From a virus: DNA of 64,000 nucleotides. The DNA is taken from IMG/VR virus record IMGVR_UViG_3300017989_000062, positions 1 to 64,000 of that record. The stretch is one strand, 5' to 3'. The notes beneath the pieces were generated by a model, which saw only the letters and a list, made by a program, of their open reading frames with translations, made no database searches and was not told the DNA's origin. The stretch's first letter is position 1. Each line of letters starts with the position of its first letter. The position numbers were made by a program, and so were the translations under genes. Of this stretch, positions 48,835 to 56,774 are shown in pieces.

Positions 48835-49368
48835 ATGATACAAGACAGGATGAAAGAAATTTTCCATACAATAATTAATACAGATCTAAAGTATTCTGGT
48901 GATCTTGAAGATATTGATTATTTTAATTTGTATTGTAAGGCAGCGACCGATGACCATGTATATAAGTTGTTGGGTGCAAATTTTTTTATGTTGAATTACA
49001 AACATGAAGGTGATAAATCAGTTCTAATGGTATTTTCAATTCCAATAAACTCAGATTCTGGAACGAAGCATATTGCTGAACGAGTAATGGAGATTATTGA
49101 AAATACTGAACGGTGTTTTGTTACATTAGATTATTCAAGTTCAATAGAAAACAAAGATGACAAGTTTGTTTATGTAACATTGGTAAAGAAATATGATAAA
49201 GATTTTATACAATCATTGTCTAGAGAAACCGTAAAAAAGCCACTAAAAAAGAAAGCGAAGAAAGCGAAGAAGAAGGAGGTTAAAATTGAACCCGAGAAGA
49301 GCAAGGATGATTCAACAGTTGGTGTTGAAAAAGGATCCGAATCTGTTAGCAACGATAATCAATCTTAA
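48835..49368 (+). CDS. hypothetical protein with Lys-rich tail
   Basis: 177 residues. Globular part about 1-125, then a KKPLKKKAKKAKKKEVK run and an acidic tail. The basic run suggests nucleic-acid contact. GGAGAGG upstream. Its last 83 nt overlap the next gene in another frame. Confidence 0.6.
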   Translation: MIQDRMKEIFHTIINTDLKYSGDLEDIDYFNLYCKAATDDHVYKLLGANFFMLNYKHEGDKSVLMVFSIPINSDSGTKHIAERVMEIIENTERCFVTLDYSSSIENKDDKFVYVTLVKKYDKDFIQSLSRETVKKPLKKKAKKAKKKEVKIEPEKSKDDSTVGVEKGSESVSNDNQS

Positions 49369-49480
49369 AGGTGAAGGAACGTTTAGAAGAATGAGTGGTA
49401 TTGGTGTTTTTAAATGTGCGAAGAAGCTTTGGAAACAATATGGAATCAAAGATAATTGGGGTAATAGAAAGGAGAATTAG
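49286..49480 (+). CDS. small basic protein, out-of-frame overlap
   Basis: 64 residues, Lys/Arg-rich (MNPRRARMIQQLVLKKDPN... FRRMSGIGVFKCAKKLWKQYG). TTG start 4 nt after GAAGGAGG, which is a strong site. It overlaps the previous gene by 83 nt. Unrecognised; a small nucleic-acid-binding role is possible. Confidence 0.55.
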   Translation: MNPRRARMIQQLVLKKDPNLLATIINLKGEGTFRRMSGIGVFKCAKKLWKQYGIKDNWGNRKEN

Positions 49481-49482
49481 GA

Positions 49483-50256
49483 ATGGAACAAACGATTAAT
49501 TTAGATGCTGAAAAATTTGAGGAATTTTTGAGATGTGTTTCTATTTTACGAGACCATTGTAATGATGCTGATATTCGTGAAGGATATATTCGTCAGCGAG
49601 CAAATGAAAACACATCTGTATTTGAGTTGAATTTAACACCTTTGGTTGGTGATATAACAATTCCAGTATCCGGTTTGAAACAAAAAGCAGATTTGTTAAA
49701 GATGTTTTCAGAACAAGAAGTTGAGATCACTGTCAATGTTCCGGAGGCAGAAGGAGAAAATGGGTGGTATTCTTTTTCTGATCAGTATTCTATGCTTAAA
49801 TTTGAGATGCCGGATCCTGATTATATGGATAATAAGTTTATCAGCTCAGAAGAAATGGCTGGAATCTTTGCTTTAAATGATGAAGATAGAATTTTAAGTG
49901 CTGATATTTCTAGTTTCATATCTGACAGGATGAAAATTGTTGCCAGCGGTTTTAATGTTAACACTGTCCAAGTTGAAGTGGTTGGTGAAGAAGCGTCAAT
50001 TTTTACCAAGACTCAATCTGGTGATCAATATGCCAAGTTTCTTGAAGGACTTGTTACTGATAAGGTTTTGAATTGTTCTTCACATATGGTTATTACACCA
50101 TTTATTATTGACCATGATGGAGATATTGCATTTACAATGTATAATGTTCAACCCAATGTATCAGCAAATAAATATTCAACAACCATTGCTGATATTGAAG
50201 TAAACCTCTATACACGTTCTTCTTTGGTTGATACAGGAGAAGACTCGGAGGAATAA
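49483..50256 (+). CDS. sliding clamp (T4 gp45/PCNA-like)
   Basis: 257 residues with the alternating strand/helix pattern of clamp domains (KFEEFLRCVSILRDH..., ELNLTPLVGDITIPVSGLKQKADLLKMF, and ILSADISSFISDRMKIVASGF). A processivity clamp for phage DNA polymerase, and probably late transcription as in T4. Identification rests partly on position beside clamp loader, primase and exonuclease. GAAAGGAG upstream. Confidence 0.75.
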   Translation: MEQTINLDAEKFEEFLRCVSILRDHCNDADIREGYIRQRANENTSVFELNLTPLVGDITIPVSGLKQKADLLKMFSEQEVEITVNVPEAEGENGWYSFSDQYSMLKFEMPDPDYMDNKFISSEEMAGIFALNDEDRILSADISSFISDRMKIVASGFNVNTVQVEVVGEEASIFTKTQSGDQYAKFLEGLVTDKVLNCSSHMVITPFIIDHDGDIAFTMYNVQPNVSANKYSTTIADIEVNLYTRSSLVDTGEDSEE

Positions 50257-50447
50257 TGCCGTATTTTAAATGTAATGACTGCCACCACGAATGGGAGGGT
50301 AGTAATGATATGAGAAAGTGTGACTGGTGTGGTGGCCAGTCACACATTTTAGAGGAGGTGACTCCATTTGAGAAATTTGTTAGATACCTTAAAAAAAATT
50401 CCGGAGAATTTTTTGCAAAAATTGAACAAAGAAACAACCACAGTTGA
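50256..50447 (+). CDS. 63-aa zinc-ribbon protein
   Basis: CNDCHHEW and CDWCGGQ (residues 6-27), a regulatory-protein-like zinc ribbon (FmdB type), followed by a helical tail. TAATG overlap with the clamp gene. The last 80 nt overlap the next gene. Confidence 0.65.
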   Translation: MPYFKCNDCHHEWEGSNDMRKCDWCGGQSHILEEVTPFEKFVRYLKKNSGEFFAKIEQRNNHS

Positions 50448-50802
50448 TGTAGAAATGAGCAAAGACAACCAAAAGGTAACTATTAAAACAAGAAAAACTT
50501 TCTGGGGTGATTGGCGAGATTGGTTTTTTGAAGAGGAAGAGAAGCCAAAAGTACACCATACAATAGTTAAATTATATCTAGACACATTATGTGTCGGTAC
50601 TGCTCAAGTGCCGATTAATTTTCAAGAGATACATTTTGAAGCTGAGATCCCTATTGAAACATCCATGCTCTGTGAACAGGTTTCTATTGAAATTCCTGAA
50701 ATGGGAATTAAACGATCTCAAGATCTTGACATTAGTAAAAGTGTACAACCTGGTGATACAATTCGTCTCACACATGATTTTATATTGGATACGGAGAACT
50801 AA
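50368..50802 (+). CDS. hypothetical protein
   Basis: 144 residues, mostly beta, Glu/Lys-rich (KPKVHHTIVKLYLDTLCVGTAQVPINFQ...). TTG start 7 nt after GAGGAGG, overlapping the zinc-ribbon gene out of frame. The end overlaps the exonuclease start (TAATG). Unrecognised. Confidence 0.6.
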   Translation: MRNLLDTLKKIPENFLQKLNKETTTVDVEMSKDNQKVTIKTRKTFWGDWRDWFFEEEEKPKVHHTIVKLYLDTLCVGTAQVPINFQEIHFEAEIPIETSMLCEQVSIEIPEMGIKRSQDLDISKSVQPGDTIRLTHDFILDTEN

Positions 50803-51941
50803 TGCATCCCTCATCAATACTAAGTTATTACCCAACATATTCTCTGTTAGATGAAATAGTTTCCTATGGCGATTATGATACGTTAAACATATATATTGAT
50901 CTGAAGAACAATCTTCAAACTTTGTATATGGAGCATTCAATTTTAAATATAATTGAGAGCACAATACGATCTAATACAACGGATAGTGCAATTTTTTCGT
51001 CAATTATATCATTTCTAGCATTTCATAAATTATATTCTATCAAACGACAACTCAAACTTAATATATTTATATTTTTTGAATCCGGAACTTCAATTTATCA
51101 TACAAACATAAGAAAGAAATATAAGATCTCAAGACGCACTGACGACTTATATGGACTGGATAGAGAAAAACGAGAGTTGTTTTTTGACGTTTATCAAAAG
51201 AATTTACAGTTGGCCGAGAGAGCTTGTAATAAACTTCCAAATGTGAAGCTGATTAGATTACATCATCTCGAAGCTGACTTTATTCCGTATTATTTGTTGA
51301 GTAGAAATTTAGTTGATAAGAGTGATAAAACAGCTCACGTAGTATATTCAAATGATCATGATCTGCTACAATGTTTAACAACTGGAGATCATGTGTATCT
51401 TTTTCAAAAGGCTTTTAAATCCAAAAAGATTGTTCGAAAAGGACAAGGGATGAAAGGTTGTTTGAAACTAGAGACAAATTATCCAGATGAATACATACCA
51501 CTTGCTATGTCGATAATGGGAGATCCTGGAGATGATGTTGATGGAGTAAAAGGAGTCGGTCCAAAGAGAACGGCTGATATACTCGGGGATGTTGTCAAGA
51601 TGGTTGGCGGAATGGATCAGTTGCATACTAATATTTCAACCAATCAACCAATTTTTGGACCAACGGATAGTCCAATCTCGAACAAATATCTAAATAGTGT
51701 TATTCAGGAAGAACGAACTAATTCATTGATTTCAGATAATATGAAATTAGTTTCGTTTGAATTGATATCAAGACAATTAGATGTTCCAAGTGATATCGAG
51801 ATGGTGAAAAGACGAAACCAAGTGAATAAAATAATCCAAGATTGTAGTATAGCAGGTTGCCAAGCAATCAAGGATGCTTTAATTAAAATGAATGTTTCAA
51901 TTATAGAGGAGGATCTTGATACAATATACTTCGGAACGTAA
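50802..51941 (+). CDS. 5'-3' exonuclease / flap nuclease (FEN, T4 RNase H-like)
   Basis: 379 residues. Acidic metal-binding set seen in LEADFIPYYL, VYSNDHDLLQCL (about 187-198) and IMGDPGDDVDGVKGVGPKRTADIL, where the last part is the helix-hairpin-helix that binds duplex DNA. Removes RNA primers and flaps on the lagging strand. An N-terminal insertion (YDTLNIYIDLKNNLQ...) replaces the usual start. Confidence 0.88.
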   Translation: MHPSSILSYYPTYSLLDEIVSYGDYDTLNIYIDLKNNLQTLYMEHSILNIIESTIRSNTTDSAIFSSIISFLAFHKLYSIKRQLKLNIFIFFESGTSIYHTNIRKKYKISRRTDDLYGLDREKRELFFDVYQKNLQLAERACNKLPNVKLIRLHHLEADFIPYYLLSRNLVDKSDKTAHVVYSNDHDLLQCLTTGDHVYLFQKAFKSKKIVRKGQGMKGCLKLETNYPDEYIPLAMSIMGDPGDDVDGVKGVGPKRTADILGDVVKMVGGMDQLHTNISTNQPIFGPTDSPISNKYLNSVIQEERTNSLISDNMKLVSFELISRQLDVPSDIEMVKRRNQVNKIIQDCSIAGCQAIKDALIKMNVSIIEEDLDTIYFGT

Positions 51942-51952
51942 GAGGGGTATAT

Positions 51953-52675
51953 ATGTTAAATCAAAGTCGGGTCCTAAATTACATTAAAGACCATTTGGGG
52001 TTTCCATTTCAACAACTGGAGCTGACTGATGAGAACCTTATTGAATTTGTTGAGACTTATACGTTGAGGGAGTTTTCATATTATATTCCTGATGTTAAGA
52101 AGATGAACCTCAATCTGCTCCTTGACATTAACAAAGTTCCTGGTAGACAAAATGAATATTATTTAGAAGAACCAGAAGGTCTTGAAATTTTAAGTGTAAT
52201 AGAAGTTTATCCGGGTTTAGAAGCATATTTGATACATGGGCATCCGCCTCTAGGTGCAATGAGTCATGGTGGTTTAAGTGATTGGGCATTGAGTGTTGGC
52301 ATGGCTATGGATGTAAAGATGCATTCTTCTTACGATATAACCTACGAATTTATGCACCCCAACATCCTCCGAATTTCCCCAGTCAATCCTCAGAATAGCA
52401 CTAATGTTACTGTTGAATATGAAAGACAACAACCACCTGACTTCAGGGGTATTCCAAATGATTTACAGTTGTATTTTTGTAAGTATGCACTTGCTGATAT
52501 TATGATTAAGCTGGGAAGGATACGTAAAAAATATGCTGATGGTCAAATGCATACTCCCTTTGGAGATATTCCAATATCTGCTGATATTCTAGAGGAAGGA
52601 AAAGAACTTAAAGATAAAATTGAGGATAGGTTAAAAGAAACTTATCTGCCGAATGTGACAATAGAATTTGGGTAA
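51953..52675 (+). CDS. possible head-tail connector/neck protein
   Basis: 240 residues. The start LNYIKDHLGFPFQQLELTDENLIEFVETYTLREFSYYIPD and the end DLQLYFCKYALADIMIKLGRIRKKYADGQMHTPFGDIPIS resemble large-phage neck or adaptor proteins in pattern (helix bundle around a beta core). This is a guess from pattern; no catalytic motifs. It sits oddly inside the replication arm. Confidence 0.45.
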   Translation: MLNQSRVLNYIKDHLGFPFQQLELTDENLIEFVETYTLREFSYYIPDVKKMNLNLLLDINKVPGRQNEYYLEEPEGLEILSVIEVYPGLEAYLIHGHPPLGAMSHGGLSDWALSVGMAMDVKMHSSYDITYEFMHPNILRISPVNPQNSTNVTVEYERQQPPDFRGIPNDLQLYFCKYALADIMIKLGRIRKKYADGQMHTPFGDIPISADILEEGKELKDKIEDRLKETYLPNVTIEFG

Positions 52676-52690
52676 TTTATTAAATTTATT

Positions 52691-53524
52691 ATGAAAAATA
52701 TATGTAAAATTTGTAATTTTGAAAGCAAATCACTTTCGGGTCTTTGTCGACATGTTATATTTACACACAAGATATCTACTAAAAAATATTATGACCAATA
52801 TTTCAAGAAAGATAAAGAAAATATTTGTAATAATCCAGATTGTAAAAAACACACAAGATTTGTTGGATTAACAAACGGATATAATAAATATTGTAGTCAT
52901 GGGTGTGCATCTTCTAATCCGAAACGCAGAAAGCAGATTGGAAAATCAAATAAGAAAAATTGGAGCCAAAATCCTGCTCGAGTAAAGGAACTTATTAAAC
53001 GCAATAAAAAAATGTGGAAAGATGATGACCTTAGAAATCAGATGTTAAGAAGTTTGAGAAAAACAGGTTCAACAAAATCGTTTAAAGAAAAACAAAAAAT
53101 TAACGCTTTAAAATTTTCAAATGATCCTGCATGGAGACAGAAAGTTAGTATTGGCACTAAAAAAGGTCAAGCAAAAAATCCACATTTCAAAGAAAAAAGA
53201 AGACAATATATGCTTAATGGTGGAGCAGCGTATTGTAATAGATTTATAAAAAACCCATCAAAACCACAAGTAGAATTGTTTCAAATAATTAAGAAACTAT
53301 ATCCAGATGCTATATTAAACTATCAGTGTATGAATTTTAGTATTGATATTGCTATACCAACCTTAAAAGTAGCTATTGAATATGATGGAAGCTACTGGCA
53401 TCAAAATAAGAATAAAGATTTAATTCGACAACAAATAATTGAGAAAAGAGGATGGAAATTTTTAAGATACGTTGATATCGTGCCTTCAATAACGAAAATA
53501 AGAAAGGATATTGAAATTATATGA
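52691..53524 (+). CDS. homing endonuclease with C-terminal Vsr/EDxHD-like nuclease fold
   Basis: 277 residues. N-terminal C2H2-like finger (CKICNFESKSLSGLCRHVIFTH, 4-25), Cys cluster CNNPDCKKHTR... YCSHGC, several NUMOD-like helical repeats, and C-terminal NYQCMNFSIDIAIPTLKVAIEYDGSYWHQN... RGWKFLRYVD, a PD-(D/E)XK/Vsr-type nuclease core. Weak start (AAATTTATT). Probably mobile; it follows the neck-like gene and overlaps the RuvC-like start. Confidence 0.75.
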   Translation: MKNICKICNFESKSLSGLCRHVIFTHKISTKKYYDQYFKKDKENICNNPDCKKHTRFVGLTNGYNKYCSHGCASSNPKRRKQIGKSNKKNWSQNPARVKELIKRNKKMWKDDDLRNQMLRSLRKTGSTKSFKEKQKINALKFSNDPAWRQKVSIGTKKGQAKNPHFKEKRRQYMLNGGAAYCNRFIKNPSKPQVELFQIIKKLYPDAILNYQCMNFSIDIAIPTLKVAIEYDGSYWHQNKNKDLIRQQIIEKRGWKFLRYVDIVPSITKIRKDIEII

Positions 53525-54021
53525 ATTATAAGAGAAACGGAACCAGAGAGTATTTTGTTGGAGTAGACCCATCATTAACTGGAAATGCAATAGTTATTAT
53601 TGATGAACGGGGTGAATATATTGAAGGAAAATTAATAGCCTCCCATAAAGATTGTTATCTAAATGGAGAGCAAAGAGTGTGGGATGTGTTTAATCAAGTT
53701 AAATATATTGCGAATGTTGTACGACTTGATTCTGTATATATTGAAGGTTTGTCTTATATGTCGGTTAGTCCAACTTTGTTTGAAAGATGTGCTTTACTAT
53801 ATTCAATACTTATGTTTTTACTTGAAAGAGAAGTTAAATATAAAATAATACCACCCATGACACTCAAAAAATTTGTAACAGGCCACGGTCATGCAAAAAA
53901 AGATCAAATGATGACTGCTATTAAAGATCGTTGGGGTATGGAATTTACTGATGATAATTTAGCAGATGCATATGGTCTTGCTCGGATGGCATTAACTAAT
54001 AGGGGGAAAAGTGTTTATTGA
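53521..54021 (+). CDS. RuvC-like Holliday junction resolvase
   Basis: 166 residues, RNase H fold. VGVDPSLTGNAIVIID (14-29) gives the first catalytic Asp, VYIEGLSYM (about 73-81) the Glu, and DDNLADAYGLARMAL (about 141-155) the last Asp pair. Resolves junctions made during recombination or replication. Confidence 0.88.
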   Translation: MNYKRNGTREYFVGVDPSLTGNAIVIIDERGEYIEGKLIASHKDCYLNGEQRVWDVFNQVKYIANVVRLDSVYIEGLSYMSVSPTLFERCALLYSILMFLLEREVKYKIIPPMTLKKFVTGHGHAKKDQMMTAIKDRWGMEFTDDNLADAYGLARMALTNRGKSVY

Positions 54022-54229
54022 TAATTATTTATCATATATTCAAACAGAGCTTTCTTATGTTGGAAATCTAGGTTTTGAGGAAATGGTGCGATTTTATCAA
54101 AAAGCAACTCCAAAGCAAGCTAGACTGATGGACAAAATTGCAAAGACAGGAAATTGGAAAGCTGCAAAAATTTTGATTAAAAGGGTGTTGCATGTTTCTT
54201 TACATAAAGTAACAAAGGGTGTTATATGA
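54011..54229 (+). CDS. 72-aa helical protein
   Basis: FIDNYLSYIQTELSYVGNLG... ARLMDKIAKTGNWKAAKILIKRVL. GTG start with GGGGG 5 nt upstream, overlapping the RuvC end by 11 nt. Unrecognised. Confidence 0.6.
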   Translation: MFIDNYLSYIQTELSYVGNLGFEEMVRFYQKATPKQARLMDKIAKTGNWKAAKILIKRVLHVSLHKVTKGVI

Positions 54230-54642
54230 AACTTGATGGAATGAAAACTCAATTTGTTGTTCATGATCACCAAGCGTTAAGAGCAGGTAAACATCAAGAT
54301 TTGAGATTTCGAGTTGCTAAAGATAAATGGGATTCGTTTGCTGTACCAAAAGGTGTTCCGTTAACCCCAGGCACGAAAGTGTTAGCAATAAAAACTCATT
54401 CACATTCTGATAAGGAAGCTCTTTTTGTTGGAGAAATCCCGAAGGGAGAATATGGTGGCGGAACGTTAAAAGTATTCGATGAGGGAGTTTGTATTATTGA
54501 AAAATATGCACCTGCTCATATAGCTATTACACTGCGGGGTAAGAAACTTAAAGGATTATATCATATGGTAAATACTGGAGTAGCAAGGGGTGGAAAATAT
54601 AAACAACAACATTATATGTTGTTTAAAGGAAAATTATCATGA
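54226..54642 (+). CDS. LigD-type 3'-phosphoesterase domain protein
   Basis: 138 residues covering the whole PE domain. FVVHDHQALRAGKHQDLRFRV (10-30) keeps the catalytic His15, His23, Asp25 and Arg27; FAVPKGVPLTPGTKVLAIKTHSHSDKEALFVGEIPKGEYGGGTLKVFDEG is the conserved core. PE domains trim 3'-ribonucleotides or 3'-phosphates before ligation in bacterial NHEJ. It is fused to nothing here. Overlaps neighbours by 4 nt on both sides. Confidence 0.93.
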   Translation: MKLDGMKTQFVVHDHQALRAGKHQDLRFRVAKDKWDSFAVPKGVPLTPGTKVLAIKTHSHSDKEALFVGEIPKGEYGGGTLKVFDEGVCIIEKYAPAHIAITLRGKKLKGLYHMVNTGVARGGKYKQQHYMLFKGKLS

Positions 54643-54965
54643 ATCAAATAAATGAAATGAAACAATCCTTAATGGAACTGTTTATTGAATTACAATCTGT
54701 AGTACAATTACCATCTCCACAAAAAGAAATGCAAATGTTAAGATTAGCGATTGTGGCTGAATATGATGCTGCAAATTTATATGAAAACATGGCACACTTT
54801 TGCACAAATGAGAATGTTAAAGAAGTGTTATTAGATATAGCTCAAGAAGAAAAGGTGCATATCGGAGAACTAGAGACTTTACTTTCAGAAATCGATGATG
54901 AGCACGACGATTCTATGGAAGAAGGTGAGGAAGAAGTCGAAAAAGAAACGGGCGATATGGAGTAA
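54639..54965 (+). CDS. ferritin-like protein (EncFtn/rubrerythrin type)
   Basis: 108 residues. MLRLAIVAEYDAANLYENMAHF... VKEVLLDIAQEEKVHIGELETLL (about 29-82) carries E-x-x-x-x-x-Y and E-E-x-x-H-x-x-E residues that bind di-iron in encapsulated ferritins and rubrerythrins. The tail is strongly acidic. In encapsulin systems such domains store iron; the role in a phage is unknown. Confidence 0.8.
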   Translation: MNQINEMKQSLMELFIELQSVVQLPSPQKEMQMLRLAIVAEYDAANLYENMAHFCTNENVKEVLLDIAQEEKVHIGELETLLSEIDDEHDDSMEEGEEEVEKETGDME

Positions 54966-55046
54966 AGTATGAATCTGAAATAATTAGAAACTATTCTGAA
55001 TGATAAGAACAAAATACAAATTAGCGAGCTTGAGGAGAATTAATAC

Positions 55047-56774
55047 ATGAAAAGAACCAAAATGACGGACAATGCTATCAAAGTTGCAACAAGTAGATAC
55101 TATATGGAAGGGGAAGATTGGGACTCGTGTTCTCTTAGAGTTGCAAGTGTTGTATCTTCACCAGAAGTTAATCGACAGGAATATATACAAGCCTTCCATG
55201 AAATGATCTATAACATGGATTTTCTACCAGGAGGTAGAATCTTAAGAAATTGTGGGAGACCAAGAGGGTCGTTGTTTAACTGTTATCATCTCCCGGTTGG
55301 TGATAGCATTGAAGAAATAGGTCAGTTGATAAAAGATTCCCTGATCTTATGGTCAGAGGGTGGTGGAGTTGGTGTAAATTTTAGTCCTTTGAGACCTGCT
55401 GGTGATAATATAATGGGTAAAGGTGGGGAGTCTTCAGGACTTGTTAGTTTTATCCAAGCAACAGACGCTGTAGCAGATACAATAGAGAGTGGGGGAAGTC
55501 GACGCGCAGCAGGTCTTGCTCAAGTTGATGTAACACATCCAGAAGTAATGGATTTTATTGATGCAAAATTAGTAGATGGGAGGATTACACATTTTAATAT
55601 ATCTGTATCTGTAAATGGAAAATTTCTTGAAGCAGTAGAGGCAGATAAGGATTGGGAATTTAAATTCAAACAAAGAAGCTATGGTAAGATTAAAGCACGA
55701 ACTATTTGGAATAAAATTGTCTCAAATATGGTTCAATGTGCAGAACCTGGTTTGATTAACTGGGATAATTTTTCTAAGAATAACTCCTACTATTTCGAAC
55801 CTGTGTTGGGGACTAACCCATGCGGAGAAACAACACTTGGACCATACGGTGTTTGTGATTTAGGTTCATTGGTTTTACCAAACTTTATTACAGGTACAGT
55901 CAACACAAACTGGCAAAAACTTGAAAAGACAATCAAGTTAGCAGTTCGTTTTTTGGACAATGTTATTGATGTCAATAAATATACGTTGAAAGAGATTGAT
56001 ATCAATGCTCATAAATCAAGAAGAATAGGAGTAGGTATTCTTGGATTAGCCGAATATTTATTTGCTAAAAAACTACGTTATGGAAGTTTGCGAGCAACTG
56101 CAGAAATTGAAAGATTGATGCAATTTATTAGGAATGCTTGTTATACTGCCTCTATAGAACTCGCCGCTGAAAAAGGTTCCTTTCCAGCATTTGACCCTAT
56201 CCAACATAAGAAAGCCTCATTTGTTAGAAAACTCCCCGCGAGTATTAGAACAGACATCAAGAATTTTGGCATTAGAAATACTACATTGATGGCACTTGCA
56301 CCAAACGGTACGATCTCTCTTTTAACAGAATTTACTGGTAGTGGGGAACCGCTATTTGCTAAAGCATATATGCGCCATGATCGTGTTGGCGACAGAATGT
56401 ATATTCATCCAATCTACGAAAAACTATTACGATCAGGAGAAGATATTCCTGAATGGTATGTGGACGCCTTTGATTTGTCACCTACAGACCATTTCGAGGT
56501 CCAGGTTGCACTCCAAAAATTCACTGACGGGTCCGTTTCAAAGACAATCAATTTACCTCAGGATACAACTGATGATGAATTGAGCGCCTTGTTGTTGGAA
56601 TATATAACTGATTTAAAGGGCGTGACAGTTTATAGGGATGGATGCCGTGATGGACAACCTTTAAATAGAGTGAGTGAAAAAGAAGCAAGAGAATATCTGA
56701 AAAATGATGGAGGCTTTGAAATGATACGTACAGAAAAAGATGTTCAGTGTGCGAATGGTTCTTGTGATTTATGA
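55047..56774 (+). CDS. nrdJ: ribonucleotide reductase, B12-dependent (class II)
   Basis: 575 residues. FLPGGRILRNCGRPRGSLFNCYHLPV, WSEGGGVGVNFSPLRPAG, GGSRRAAGLAQVDVTHPEVMDF, NPCGETTLGPYGVCDLGS, MALAPNGTISLLTEFTGSGEP and the C-terminal CANGSCDL cover the catalytic cysteines and radical loop of class II enzymes. Reduces ribonucleotides with adenosylcobalamin; compact, without an ATP cone. GAGGAG upstream. Its final bases overlap the HNH start. Confidence 0.93.
   Translation: MKRTKMTDNAIKVATSRYYMEGEDWDSCSLRVASVVSSPEVNRQEYIQAFHEMIYNMDFLPGGRILRNCGRPRGSLFNCYHLPVGDSIEEIGQLIKDSLILWSEGGGVGVNFSPLRPAGDNIMGKGGESSGLVSFIQATDAVADTIESGGSRRAAGLAQVDVTHPEVMDFIDAKLVDGRITHFNISVSVNGKFLEAVEADKDWEFKFKQRSYGKIKARTIWNKIVSNMVQCAEPGLINWDNFSKNNSYYFEPVLGTNPCGETTLGPYGVCDLGSLVLPNFITGTVNTNWQKLEKTIKLAVRFLDNVIDVNKYTLKEIDINAHKSRRIGVGILGLAEYLFAKKLRYGSLRATAEIERLMQFIRNACYTASIELAAEKGSFPAFDPIQHKKASFVRKLPASIRTDIKNFGIRNTTLMALAPNGTISLLTEFTGSGEPLFAKAYMRHDRVGDRMYIHPIYEKLLRSGEDIPEWYVDAFDLSPTDHFEVQVALQKFTDGSVSKTINLPQDTTDDELSALLLEYITDLKGVTVYRDGCRDGQPLNRVSEKEAREYLKNDGGFEMIRTEKDVQCANGSCDL

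Noticed and set aside
49483-50256. Host-type DnaN beta clamp
   Set aside because: Length of about 257 residues fits the two-domain T4/PCNA type rather than the three-domain bacterial clamp.
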